A stretch of 64,000 nucleotides of DNA from Sporothrix humicola (GCA_021396245.1 WNYE01000077.1:1-64000); one strand, 5' to 3'. Positions 32,995 through 45,600 are shown, numbered from the stretch's first letter. Program-made: numbers and translations. Notes: generated from the letters alone by a model not told the origin.

Positions 32995-35722
32995 ATGGGA
33001 AAGGCAGCAAAGACGCAAAAGCAGCAACCGCAAACGTCGGTACAAACACAGCCGGCGGAAGCAAAGCCGGCGCAAGCTCAGCGGACAGCTCCCGACACAC
33101 CGGCTCTTGCACCACCTCCGTCCGGCGACTGGTGGGACGAGACGCAATGGGCCGTGCTGCTGTCTCTTCTCGACGCCGTCCTGGCACCCGTTGTCGCGAC
33201 CGGTGATGCCCGTATTGAGCAGCAAAAGGCGATCAAAGCTGCCCACGACGACAACCTCCAGTTCAACCGGGCCAGCTTTACGCGGGTGCCCAAGGCGGAT
33301 ATCGAGAAGGCCATTGCCCAGGCGCGCGGCTCGATCAGCAACCCGCCGGATGTGGCACTAATCGAAGAGGTCCTGGCCGACCGGGCCTCTGACAACCCGA
33401 GATTCCTCATGGGTGTCCGGCGCACAGTCTCCGGTATCTCCGCCAAGGACAAGGCCGACCTGGGCGGACTCCTGACAACTCTATCGTATGTCGTCTGGCA
33501 GCACTTGTTTTCAACTTTGAACCATATTATCTCCATACTAATCTTCCTCTCTCCAGTGGCCGTGCTGGCGCTTTTGCGTTGACGGGCTACTGCACTCCCA
33601 TCCAGAACCAGCCTGTCCATGTCCGCGAGAAGATTTTGCAGAACTGGTCCAAGTCCTGGATCCCGGTCATCCGCAAGATTTCGCGCACGTTCCAGGCGCT
33701 GGGCCAGACATCCTGGGCCATGTCGTCGCCCATGTTCCGCAAGGTCACTGGCTATGTGGATTTCCCCACAAACTGGAAGGCCGGCCCCAGCTACGACTAC
33801 AAGTTCTTGCAGTTTGGCAAGGACAACGACGACAACAAGGGCCTCGAGGTGGTGGAGACAGATGTCGTGATTGTCGGCTCGGGCTGTGGCGGTGCTGTAG
33901 CCGCCAAGGTCCTGGCCGAGGCCGGCCACCGCGTCGTCGTCGTCGAAAAGGGCTACCACTACCCGCAGTCGCAGCTGCCGATGCCGCAGAACGAGGGCGC
34001 GCGCCTCCTGTTTGAGAACAATGGCGTCCTGGCCTCGACCGATCCCGGTGTTTCGGTTGTCGCCGGTGCCTGCTGGGGCGGTGGCGGCACGATCAACTGG
34101 TCCGTCAGTCTGCGCACGCCCGACCGCGTCCGCAAGGAATGGGCCCCCAAGGAACAGCCCGGCATGAGCTTTATCACGTCGCCGTCCTTTGACGCGTCCA
34201 TGGACCGCGTCTGCGACTTTATGGGCGTCAACGCCGTGGTCGAGCCCCCGCCGGGACAGGCCGCCACTGGTGAAATCTATGACGAGCAGTCGCACCGCGG
34301 CCGTGTCATCCTCGACGCCGCCGACAAGCTCGGCTTCCAGGCCGCCAGCCTGCTGCAGAACACAAAGGGCGGCAAGGCGCACGACGACGGTTATTGTCAC
34401 TTGGGCTGTGCGTCGGCCGAGAAGCAGGGCACGTCGGTCAGCTGGCTGCCGGCCGCCGCCGATGCGGGCGCCCAGTTTATCGAGGGTTTCCAGGTGGAGC
34501 GCGTGCTCTTTGAGGGCGACGACGGCACGCGTGTCGGCGCTGCAACCAAGTCGATCCCGCACTCGACGTCGGCCACGGGCCCCAAGGCCATTGGTGTCGT
34601 CGGCATGTGGACGTCGAGAGATGCCAAGGGCGGTGTTGCCGGCCAGGGCGACGAGCGGACGAAAAAACGCGTGATCATCAAGGCCAAGAAGGTCATTGTG
34701 TCTGCTGGCAGTCTGTGGAGCCCAGTCGTTCTCAAGAAGAGTGGTCTTTCGGTAAGTCCCCGAGTTGTGCTGGCTTTTATTGTGAAGACATTGACTAACT
34801 TTCCCAGAACCCCCAAATCGGCAAGAACCTGCATCTGCATCCTTGCAACTTTGTGGCCGCCTTCTTTGAGGAGGAGACGAAGCCCATGGACAGTAAGTGC
34901 CAGCAGCCTTGTTGCCTTTTCACGTCCAGTCCAACTTACTAACCACTTAACAGAGGGTATCATCACAAGCATCTGCAACAGCTTCGAGGATCTCGATGGC
35001 GAGTACCACGGTCCCAGACTCGAGTCTACTTGCATGGTGGTAAGTCTTTTTTGCACCTTTCTCTTATAACACAACGTCCACCGCTAACAACACAGCCCTA
35101 CGCTGCCCTCGCCAACTTGCCCTGGCAGAGCGCCCTCGACTTTAAGCTCGCCGCCATGCGCTATCCGCACATGGACGCTTTCATTGCCCTGACCCGCGAC
35201 CGCGACAGCGGCCGTGTCTTCCCAGACCCGGTGACGGGCCAGCCCATTGTCGACTACCGGGCCTCCGAGCTCGACCGCGAGCACGCCGTCGAGGGCGTCA
35301 TTGGCATTGCCCGCCTGTGCCACGCCGGCGGTGCCAACGAGATCCGCGCCTACGTCGCGCACACCAAGCCCTATGTCCGCCTCCCCAAGGGCACGGCCCC
35401 CAAAAAGGAGGAGGACGCCTTTGAGCAGTGGACCAAGGACGTGCGCAATGCCGCGCTCTCCTCGTCGGCCATCTGGGGCGGCTGGAACGTGGCGACGCCG
35501 TTTGCGTCGGCGCACCAGATGGGCACGTGCCGCATGGGCGACGACGGCGGCAAGGCCAGTGTGGTCAACCCCAAGGGCCAGGTCTGGGGCACGCAAGGGC
35601 TGTACGTGGCCGACGCCAGTGTGATGCCGAGCGCGAGCGGCGTGAACCCGATGGTGACGACGATGTCGTTTGCCGACTGGATCGCGCACGGCCTGGCCAA
35701 GGACTTGACGGAGGGCAAGTAA
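32995..35722 (+). CDS. long-chain fatty alcohol oxidase (GMC oxidoreductase)
   Basis: FAD-dependent GMC-family oxidase that converts long-chain fatty alcohols to aldehydes with release of hydrogen peroxide. Five exons: 32995-33485, 33557-34751, 34808-34892, 34954-35039 and 35096-35722. The introns are 56-71 nt with GTATGT or GTAAGT donors, and all joins keep frame, giving 827 residues. The N-terminal 40 residues are Gln/Ala/Pro-rich. The domain then begins with the FAO-type helical region. The FAD dinucleotide fold is DVVIVGSGCGGAVAAKVL (266-283), followed by GACWGGGGTINWS. The C-terminal GMC domain has AHQMGTCRMG with the likely catalytic His759, then YVADASVMPSASGVNPM. No obvious C-terminal peroxisomal signal is present. 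Exons 3 and 4 are only 85 and 86 nt. The exon model is mine; the family call is firm. Confidence 0.93.
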
Positions 35723-38700
35723 TGAGAAGGCGGTGGCGTCTTTTTTTTCTTATTATTTGTATCATGATTTATGTGATCTTGCCCCGTGTAAGGGCGTCGA
35801 GTTCACAGTTGTTATTTAGTATACCATCATCTGTAGTTTATCTGTTTGGTTATTTAATTGCATAATTTGTTACGATTACTTTGCTTCACTCCATGTTCAA
35901 ACTCTTTCCTAATGTTCGCCCTTCTGTTCTTTCTATTTTTACCTTACGGAGAAGAAATGACTGGGCGTTGAGCTCAGCATGATCGACTGAAATGGTCTAT
36001 TTTTCTCACAATCGAAGTTTAATGTATTCAAACAAAAGAAAACAATATGCAAAAGCACGGAGAACCGGTGTAAGACAAGATGAGCACAACGGAGATATTT
36101 CCTAAAAGAGCAAACGATAAAGGATTGCCGGGCAAAGGAGTGCAGCGTGCATCGTACTTGACGTTGCACAAGGGCGCCGGCAGGATTTTGTTCTTTGTGT
36201 TTTGAGAGAACAACAGAATACCGAATGCACGTTAAGCTTGGTGTTCGTCCTGGGCGGCCAAATGTTTCCTCTAGGTGGTACAGAAACACTGTGAGAGCAT
36301 GTACGGGTGTGGAAAACAGTAAAATGTTGAAATAGAAAACCACCTCGTTGTAGTCTGTATTGCATCACTTTTGTACTTATACATTGGCTTTCAGAAGTGA
36401 ACTGCAAAGAGTTTGTGACAAGACAACCGGGGAAGGGACAGACTAGGGCCTGGCCGCCGCCGTCACTCACAAGTTCTGGACGCAAAAGAAACAAAATGCC
36501 GTGTTCCCCGACAGGCAAGGGAAGGGGAAGGAGTGACGTTGTGCACAGCGACCGTTTTTCAGGGGTAAAGGTGATGGCAATAAAAATATTTCGCCATGCA
36601 CGACTTTGAGTATTGCATCCCCTTCTTCTTCTTACACATGTCCGACTAGACACACCCCCTTGTACTTCCCCACGGATGCAGGAGTAAATATGCATACAGT
36701 ACTCCGTAAAAGAAAGGCCGTTCGGGCGTTACACAATTGTTTGCTCTAACTTGACCACAACTACAGATGCACCTCGAACTTTACTGGCACATGCAAGTCA
36801 CAAAATGGAAAAGAATCAGAATAATAATAGTGTGGAATTTAATATTGGTTTGGGGGAGAGATTGAGGTAAACAGCAAAGAAAGGGGAGAACCATCACCAG
36901 GATGGGTTGCTTTTTTCTCGAGTTTCCGTCGATCCTCTTGCCCGCTATCTTAGGAAAAGGGGTGGAAGTAGACAAAGGAGACACAAGGTTGACAAAAGAA
37001 AATAGAGATATAAGATATGGGAAATATGTCCAGCACCTCGAGGTGGCCCCAGCCATCAAAGAGAGTAAAAAAGACCAGTAAGGGGTAGAGTGAGAGGAGC
37101 GAAGAGGATGGGGAGGGGGGTTCATCGACATCGAGGAGCGCTCGCACGGCGAGTCCTTTTAACTTCTCCTGTGCCAAGCCCAGCCCTCAGCCACCTAGTC
37201 AGCTCTCAACCACTCACCAGCTTCCGTGTACTTTCCTCTTCCAAGATGGCCTGTCCAGGGGCCGAATTTTGTGTTTGATAAAAGCACAAAAGCCTTTGTA
37301 GCGAGGTGAGCTACAGTTGGTGGTGTTTGCCAAGATCACACCGTCCACCTCATAATTTCGGTTCACCACCATGCCTTCCACGAGTCGAGTGGGTCATGTC
37401 GAAAGATGTGGAAGGTTGTGTTGTTGCAGGATGATGAATGGCGAAAGGAGAGAAGGAGATGTGGTTGGCAGCGGCGGGCAGGAAGCAGAAGAGAAGGAAG
37501 CCGTGCCGACTGGCCACTGTAAACAAAAAAAGTGACTGTTCCAGCAGTGTATTTTGCTGTGGCCAAGGACGACAGTGCTTGTTGTCCTGTTGATTCTGTC
37601 CTTTGAAGCGAGCCTCTTCGAGCTTCAAAAATTAATATTGTCAATTCGCGTTGAGTCCTGATTGTCCTGAGGAGAGGTGTGTGTTGTTTGTGTGGGATGA
37701 CCCAACTAGCAATCCCGGACAAGTCAGAAATAAAGGAGTGGACGAGAGGCAAGGTCTCAACGCAAACCAGTTGCGAGTAGGGCATGCCTGGTGATCTCGG
37801 TCTCTTGTCTTTATTCTTCCTGTGCCTGAGAGAGCTGTCTTAAGTCCCGGAGTCGAAATGGCTGGTTGTATTTTTGTTTGGCCTTTTGCGTGTATTAAAG
37901 CGATCCGTTCAGTCGGTAGAGTTGGAGAAAACCAGTTCCCATTCACCAACAGAAACGTGTTCGAGTGTTCCGAATATATCTCGTGTGCTTGCGTGTTGTC
38001 GTAAAAAGAGAAGAAAAATACTACTGTCGAGTAGTAGTTTTCGTTGAGGACCGTTTCCTGTCAAAGGATAAACAATATCTCCTTTTTCGTGTTGTCGTCA
38101 AGCTCGTATTAGGGGTATATTCGTCGTAAAAGGCCGTAAAGTCATTCCGAAATCCGTAAAGAGAAAAGCCCAAACCCAAACCCAGGAAACAATTAAGAAA
38201 ATTAAAAGGGCCAAAAAGTGATAACCAGGCCCCGCAAGGCTGCAAATGAAATATGAACAAGAGAAGGGAAAGGGGTGTAGAAGAAGTAAAAGAAGGGAAA
38301 GCCCGTGCAACGAGCAGAACGCGAGAGCTGGTAGCTAGACCAAGACGTCAGGCGTGTGGAGGGTATCTTCAAAGGAAAAAAATGCCAGTGCCGCCGTAAA
38401 CCAAAAAGAGAAATGGGGAGGATAGCAAAAATGAGAAGAAAAAAATGAAAGGAAAATGTGTAAGGAAATGAGAAAAAGGAAAAACAAAGTGTCTTGTCTG
38501 GAGTCTTGCCAGACTGCATTGCTGCAATTGTCTTAAAAAAAAACCAAGGTCCGCCTGTATTCGCCCTTCCAAGATGCAATGTGTACCCGTCCGAAGACCC
38601 AGCCGTGATGAGGGAGTAAAAATAAAAGCAAATAACAAAGAACAAAGAAAAAGGGAAAAAAAAAGGAAAGAAGAAATCAAAACAAGTAGCTGTGTGACCG

Positions 38701-39539
38701 ACCTTGCGGATCGTGCTGATGGTGGAGAGTCTTCACCTCTTCCGAGACCCCAATGAAAAAAAGGAGAATAAACAAAAAGGAAATGGGGGGATATGAAAAA
38801 TGGAAATCGCTCGCTTCGCTGTTGAAAATTCAAAAGAAAAATGAAAAAAAAATTAAGTTCCCAGAGTGGTGAATGGTGTGTGCAAGTGCCGGACCCAATT
38901 GCTCCTGTGCTGAAAAAGGAAAATGCCGAAGATGAAATGCTGATGATATATGTGCCTTGTTGAAAAAAGAGATTGAAGCCGAGTAAAAAAGACAAAAAAG
39001 TGCCTGCCGTATTGTATGCCGGATTGAAAATATGCAAAAATGTTGTGTGCCCGCTGCAGCCCGTTCTTTTGCTGCGCTGTGTTGAAAAAGTGTCGCGTCG
39101 CCGCTTTCCAGATGCCAGATCGAAAAAAGAAAATGTCGCTATGCTGTTGTCGCTGCGCCGCGCAGCCCTGTTTTGATTTTATTTTCGAGGGTGGGGGATG
39201 TCTTGTGAAGCGAAAAATAAAAATGAGGCCCCAGACTCTTTAAAACGCCGTCCCTGAAACAACCCAAAAAGAAAAATGGAAGAGTAGGAAAAAGATACAA
39301 AGGAAATATCTTCTTTTTTTCGGATGTTTTCGAAGGGATTTTCTTTCGACTCAAGGAAACGGAGTGGACAAGCAAAAGAAGCATTGTCCGCCTTGCTCTC
39401 GGGTCTCTTTTCCCTTCACCTATGAGAAGGAAGAAGAGGGAGCAGTCGTTGTGGGCGCCATCGTGGTAGTTGTCGGCGATGCAGTCGACACCGTTGGAAA
39501 CCCGGTGTTTGAGATTGTTCCAGAGACGGCCGCTGGTTG
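35723..39539. other. 3.8 kb convergent intergenic region
   Basis: Lies between the 3' ends of the alcohol oxidase and the unrecognised minus-strand gene. One TACTCCGTA is at 36700. From 38.1 to 39.35 kb the plus strand is strongly A-rich (many AAAAA runs) and has repeated TTGAAAAA-like strings. No supportable gene. Confidence 0.55.
36700..36708 (+). repeat. TACTCCGTA 9-mer (copy 4)
   Basis: Exact TACTCCGTA in the convergent spacer downstream of the alcohol oxidase. Confidence 0.6.
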
Positions 39540-40718
39540 TCAGATTGTGGCATACTCCTGATAACGGTCCCATCCGAAGCCACCGTACCCGGCGCTGACA
39601 CCGCATTGCTGTGGTGTGAGCATGCTAGGCAGCGTGAGTTGCGGCATGGAGGTGATGACCGGCGACGGGCCGTAGTAGAGCGAGGCTGTGGAGTAGGGCT
39701 GGCTGTAGGCCAGTGGCGGCGAGGGAGTGACATGGTGCTGCTGTTGTTGCTGGTGCATATCGTTGTGCAGAGGGCTGTGCATGTCGTGCTGCATCTCCTG
39801 CATACTCATGTTGGCCCAGATGGTGTTTGTCGACTCGACCGAGGTGGCCGAGATGTTGGGGCTAGACGGGAGCACGCGCCATGCGTCGACGGGCGCAGGC
39901 AGAGTTGATGTGATGGCAGCAGCAGTGGCGGCAATAGCAGCAGCCATGGCGTTGGCTGGGTGAGAAGCGGCGGCGGCAGCAGCAATAGACTGTTGTGTCC
40001 ACAGACTGCTCAGGTTGGCGGCGGCATTGGGACCGGCGTTGCTGGGCAGAAGTGGTGGCTGGCGGAAGACCTCGACGGGCTTTGGTGGCGGGGGCTGCAG
40101 AGTCTTGAAGAGGGCCATGATGTTGGACTTGACCTCGTCGCTCTTGCCGCACAGAAGCTCGCCGGCGCCGTCCTCCTCGAGCCCTTCGAGAGCGGAGACG
40201 TGTGTGCGGTAGACGTACTTGTTGATGGCCTGGACAAAGTCGTTGTGCATCTTCTTGGCCTGCTGCTCCTTCTCGGGCCAGTCGAACGTGTTGGCCTTGT
40301 TGTCGACAGTGTGAATGTCCTTGTGGTACTCGATCAGGGCCTCGATGGAGTCTGGCGTGAGCTTGAAGGCGACCTCGTTGCGCAGGACCATGTCGACGTG
40401 GACAATGTAGGCCTCGACGGTGATGAGCTGGTAGTTGAAGAGGGCCTCGACGAGCGGGTTGGGATCTTGACGCAGCTCTTCCTCGGGAGCTTTGGCGACC
40501 ATGAGCGATGTGAGCGTCCAGATGGCGTTTTCGGAAGAGAGCGTTTCGGTCAGGCAGCGCTGATGCTGGGGCACGCTGTTGAGTGGGCGCTTGACCCGGT
40601 TGATGCGCTTGAGGGTCTGGGTCAGCCACGGCTCAACCTTGGAGCCCAAGACGACGTTGACGGAGGAGGCACGGGGCGCAAAGGCGGCGGCGGACGCCGG
40701 TAACAATTGCGGAGGCAT
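39540..40718 (-). CDS. hypothetical protein with helical N-terminal region and Ala/Gln/His-rich tail
   Basis: A 392-residue protein I do not recognise. The first 210 residues look globular and mostly helical. They include VEPWLTQTLKRINRVKRPLN, ENAIWTLTSLMVAKAPEEE, and a string of paired aromatic and charged residues up to KSNIMALFKTL. After a Pro-rich spacer comes an Ala-rich run (about 240-270), then a low-complexity tail with a poly-Gln/His stretch and many Met, Ser, Tyr and Pro residues, ending GFGWDRYQEYATI. No signal peptide, membrane segment, zinc finger or DNA-binding motif is evident. The first ATG is at 40718, with A at -3; the frame extends upstream only from a TTG. GC-rich third positions like its neighbours support a real gene. 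The shape resembles fungal regulatory or scaffold proteins, but no function is assigned. Confidence 0.8.
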   Translation of the reverse strand: MPPQLLPASAAAFAPRASSVNVVLGSKVEPWLTQTLKRINRVKRPLNSVPQHQRCLTETLSSENAIWTLTSLMVAKAPEEELRQDPNPLVEALFNYQLITVEAYIVHVDMVLRNEVAFKLTPDSIEALIEYHKDIHTVDNKANTFDWPEKEQQAKKMHNDFVQAINKYVYRTHVSALEGLEEDGAGELLCGKSDEVKSNIMALFKTLQPPPPKPVEVFRQPPLLPSNAGPNAAANLSSLWTQQSIAAAAAASHPANAMAAAIAATAAAITSTLPAPVDAWRVLPSSPNISATSVESTNTIWANMSMQEMQHDMHSPLHNDMHQQQQQHHVTPSPPLAYSQPYSTASLYYGPSPVITSMPQLTLPSMLTPQQCGVSAGYGGFGWDRYQEYATI

Positions 40719-42600
40719 ATTTGTGTTAGAGGGTGGAGGGTAAAACGGTGAGATGGCTTGATGTTTGATTTTTTGTGTGGCGAGTGGCAAGGGAGCACAC
40801 AAAAATAAAAATAGGCAGCTGTAGATGTCGATCGGAGAAGTGAGTAGACTCGGGAGGGAAGGCAAGGTATATATCAGAATATCAGAATATCAGGAGTATC
40901 AGGATCAGATTGTATCAACGGATTTTAGAAGCAGGAGTGAAAGGATGTCTGTGAAAGGGTGGCAGACCACAGGTCTGGGAACAGGAACAGCAGGGGTGGA
41001 TTGAAGAAGAGCCGGAGCGAAGACCGGGGGGCAAAGAATGAAAGATATAAAACAAAAGAAAATAGAGAAGGCAGAAGCAATAAAGAATATGAAGAGGGGG
41101 GGTGAGTAAAATAGAGCAGTCGGGCGGTTCTCAGCGGAGGAGGGAGGCTGTGATGAAGTGACGAGAGTATGGAGGAGAGAATATATGAGAGAAGAGGGGA
41201 GAGATAATCGAGGGAGCCGAAATCGAGAACGGGAGAAGCATGGATCAAGAAATCGAGATATCGTGAAAATTGTGAAGGGAGAGAACTAAGACGACGCCGC
41301 GACTGGATGAAGAGAAGGGGGAAAGGGAGGGGGGAAGAGGCTGGACGAAGAGCTCGTGAAGAGAAGAAAAGAGGAAGAAGGAGGGTGAGAATCTCGTAAA
41401 AAAGAAACGACGGGCGAAGAAGAAGAAGAGGGTGGTGGGGAGAGATATACAAAAACCCAAAGTCATGGCCTCCGCTTTCTGGGCTGGTACTGGTACTGAC
41501 AGCACTAGAGGAATAGGGCCAGCGGTGCGGGACATGCCACCGAACAGGGTGAGAGAAACGGGAAAAAAGAAAATACCACCGCTAACTCGATAAAAGAAAC
41601 GAAAAAAAGAATAAAAGAATAAAAAGGAAGAATAGAAGACATGCAGCGTGTGAGCGCAAAAGGACGAAAAGAGGAAAAGAGGGTCGGAGGAGGGAGAAAT
41701 GGGTCCGGCGCTGCACTGGAGACTGGCTGCAGGTAGGGCAGGAGCGGTTCTGCAGTGTGGGCAGGCAGTGGAGCCTTTTGAGAAGGCGAAGTCAAGGGGT
41801 GGTGTGGAGGAAGGAGGGGTGTGTACGACCACGCTTTGTGCACAGGAAGGTGCGATGCAGTGTTAGATGCTGGACCGCTGTAACATACACAGTATTTCGG
41901 TATTCTGAACAGAATTTGTGTATTCTCTGTATTTGTCCTGCAGGTCTGCAGATGTGCAGGGCCAGGCGAGAAGGTCTACCTGGTAGGCCGGACTAGGCCT
42001 CACCGGGGCTGCCGCCGCCGCCGATGCAAGAAGCGAAAATAGAACTGCGAGGGTACACTGCGACTACGATGCAGCGATGTCCTGATGCAGAGAGTGAAGA
42101 GAATGCAGGGGAGACGCTTGGTTTGACAGGCGCGCTTGAAGACGGCATCTTACTACGCAGCATCTTACCTACGACGTACTTGCCGTGAGTTTAAGTTTGT
42201 TAACTGTGAGGGTTGTGCCTTCCGTTGAGCTTCTGCAGGTCCGAGTCTGCCTACAATGCATGGAGTGCATCGCACCTTCCACCGCCGTTGTCTCCGTGCC
42301 GTTGGATGCTGGTCGCTGTTTCCGTTGTCGGCATCGTCATTTGTTATTTGTTTATTTTGATTCTGGATTGATTGCACATGCTTATTACCTCCTTCTATCT
42401 TCTCGTCTGCCTGCATCGCTCTTTCCATGATTCGCAGACCGCGCGGTCTGTTGACAAAACAAGTCAGCAGGCCGCTCCAGCCAGGAAAGAGCGGCCTGTC
42501 GAAAACGCCACAGGAAGGAGGCCACAGCCCAGACCAGGAAAGAGTGGCCGGTTGGTGACGACTGTGGTGATCTTTGCTTCAATTCGTGCCCTCTTTTCTC
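40719..42600. other. upstream region of the hypothetical gene
   Basis: Up to about 41.8 kb the minus strand is pyrimidine-rich, fitting the promoter and leader of the 39.5-40.7 kb gene. Long minus-strand frames here are low-complexity Leu/Ser/Pro/Phe shadows. An ATATCAGA-type microrepeat lies at 40868-40907. TGCA tetramers become frequent from about 41.64 kb. Confidence 0.55.
40868..40907. repeat. imperfect ATATCAGA microrepeat
   Basis: Successive units of TATATCAGA, ATATCAGA, ATATCAGGAG, TATCAGGA and TCAG. It is located 150 bases upstream of the hypothetical gene's start codon, probably in its leader or promoter. Confidence 0.8.
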
Positions 42601-45600
42601 TTTTTCTCATGCGATACATGCATGGCATCGTAAAAGAGTAAAATGCATACGTTGTGCACAGGTGACAGCGAGTAATACACGTACAAACGAGCAAGGGCCC
42701 GCTCTCTCTTTCTCTTTTGGCTTCTTTTCTCCGCGATACGATTTGCATGGATATGGAGGGAGCACAGGGCCCGCCATGAATACGGAGATGGAGGAAAAGA
42801 GGAAAGAATAGGGCTTGATTCTGGCTGTTTTTGCTGCAGCCGCGGTCATGCGCGGCATATGGGCCAAGGCAGACTGGAGGCGAAGAGAGGGAAGCAGCGA
42901 CTTGAATACTGCAAAAAGAGGGCAGGTGCGAACGTGCAGCAGAAAAAAAAAGCGGGTTGCCTGTTGAATACCGGGAATCGACGTCGGAGGGGCAGACAGA
43001 AGAGGGCCAGAAAAAAAGCCAGAAAAAATGTGCATGCAGCATGCAGCACGTTCCAGCAGCAGGAGGGCGGCGGTGCAGGCGCGACCTGCATACAAGGACA
43101 CCCTCTGTCGTCAGTGGAGAGGGATCGGGTTCCAGCCCAAAAGGGAAAGAATGAACAATACACATTTGCACCTGAAAGCTGAATTCTCTTTCCTTTCTGT
43201 TTTCTCCTGCCTCCTGCCTTTCAACTCGCACCTGCCCAGCCTCCCAATTTCGCGATGCAGCTGAAAGAGGAACTGCGATTGACAACACACAAATAAACAT
43301 GAAAGAGCACGTGTGACGCACAATGTACAACGTGCAACCGACAACCTTCACCAAAAGGAAAGAGCAAGAGCATTCGGTAATTGGCAATTGCCATTGTTGA
43401 CAACACGTCTTCCCCTTTTGACTACATCGCCGTCAATTGCGTCGATGCAATTTGATTTTATGTACAGAGTAACATTCTCCTATGCTGTTCAACTGTGGCT
43501 GGCCGTTGTCTTTGCCTCTCGTAGCGCTCTCTCACTGCTTGACTCATTCTCACTCTCGTCCTTCATGCTGGGGTTTGTCTGCGTGCACATCCTTTTGCGT
43601 GCGTTTCTGTCTTTTCCTCTCAAAATCCTCGTCTCTCCCGCTCTACCGATCCCTGCCAATGACGAGCGATCAGAGAAAGCCATTGGACCAGGGCAAGGGT
43701 GTGGATGCCCGCACAGACGGTTTTTGTTTTACAGACGACGTTCTGTCTCTGTCTCTCTCTCATTTTTGGTGACTTTGCCCCAGCTAGCCGAACAATGTAA
43801 ATGCTGAGAACTGACAGTTTATGGGGATTGAGCTCTGAATTGGAAGCACACAAATATCACACTTGTACCTTGATTCACACACACCTTTTGATTTTCCAGA
43901 GAGCTTTCACGTCCATTTTGGTCGTCGTGCAGAAAAGGCCAAGTTGCAGCTTGCGAATTGGAAGAAATCCCCAAAATGATGCAGCCTTGACGATGCTTGT
44001 CGTTTTGTCGGTTTGTCGTCGTAAAGCGCTACGACGGCTCTCCTCAACTTCACATCGACTGCAACTGCATGGATGCGTCTCCTCCGGCTGGCTTCCGCGG
44101 ACGGTCTTGGATTGTCCGGCCAGTTTTATTTTTGAGATGGTGGTCTCCTTTTCCAATGTTTTTCTATTTGATTTTGTTATGTTTCCTGTGAATATGACAT
44201 GTTACGATTCCCACAAATCCAATCAATGCACAATAAGACGGCACCGTCGACACAGGACACAACAGACAGCAGACAGTAGACCAACGTGATTGCCCCAACA
44301 TGCAGGATGTGCATATTCTGCATGTAGGACTACAATGCATGATACTCAATTGTCATATTTTATATTGTTTCAATGTAGAGTCCTTGTCACCGGGATTTTT
44401 TCTTGAGTACGGCACGGACAAACATCTTTATAAGTACTTACAGTAAACTCGTATATTTTCGACCGGCGGCTGCCCACCCATCCAGTTCAGCTCAACCTCT
44501 TGTCTATTTTCGAGAATTGAGTTATGACAGGGCGGGAATTGCATTCCACGCCTTGGATGCAGAATCTCGAGGATTTTGTTTCTCGCTTCGTGTTATGGGA
44601 TTGAATTTAGAACCCGGGCATGAGAAAAAGACGGCAGAAGCGCAAGCTGATACGACACGGCGATATTCTCGCTGTTTGAAAGTCATGTTAGCCATTCCAG
44701 CTCTTTCAGCGACAATTCTATATTAATCCATCCCGCGTCTCTGGTCGTTCCGTTTCCGCAATCGCAGGCAGATGTCAGAGGTGAGAAGTGCCCTGCATTC
44801 GTCATGTTGGATGTCTTTCTATTTTAACTCGGTTTGATATCGCCTCATATATTTACAATCTGCAGGACAACAACGTCCCGACAACTTTAAGGCCAACACA
44901 ACAGGCCGACCGTGATGGATGTTCCGGATGCGAGAACCAAGTGCCCCGGGCGGCCTGGTCAATGTAAAGTAGATTATTTTGGCATCCGCAATGGTAGAAG
45001 AAAAGGACAATAAGTGAAAAGTGCACAGAAGCGCATACGACGCTGCAGCCACTAACAATGCAAGTGCGTGCAGCATCTTGCATTTGCGTGCAGGCCACCA
45101 CCACCTTCACATACAATTTTGTGCATTGACTGTAACAAGCGCTGGATGCCTGCATAACTCAACGACATGCTTCCAAGTACTCAACAACAACCAAGATCAA
45201 CGACTACGTAATATCATCTCAAATTATGAGTACAAATTATGTTTTTGACGTCTTTCTTCTTTGTACTTTGTATTATCCCAATCAAGCAACCGGCCTTGTT
45301 GCCTTGTTTAGACAATGCTTATCTCCACGAAAAAAAAAAATCAAAAGAAAATCAAAATTGAGATTCACTACCTTCCACAGGGCTGATGATGGGCCGAGAC
45401 GGAGCCACGGATATTACCTGTAAGATTCATCAGACAGGGACCAGGCTGGAGAGAGTAGTCAGATATTATTCAGTGCGTGTGCGTACGCAGCGCTATCAGA
45501 GGTACTTCTCTGAAGTATTCATGAACGGGCCAACCCAGCCCCCGTGCAGGATGGACAAGGGAAGAAGAGGAAGGAAGCACAGAGTGGAAAGCAAGAAAGA

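Noticed and set aside
40925..41452. 175-codon minus-strand frame rich in Leu, Ser, Pro and Phe
   Set aside because: Caused by C/T-rich promoter or leader sequence of the adjacent minus-strand gene; not a membrane protein.
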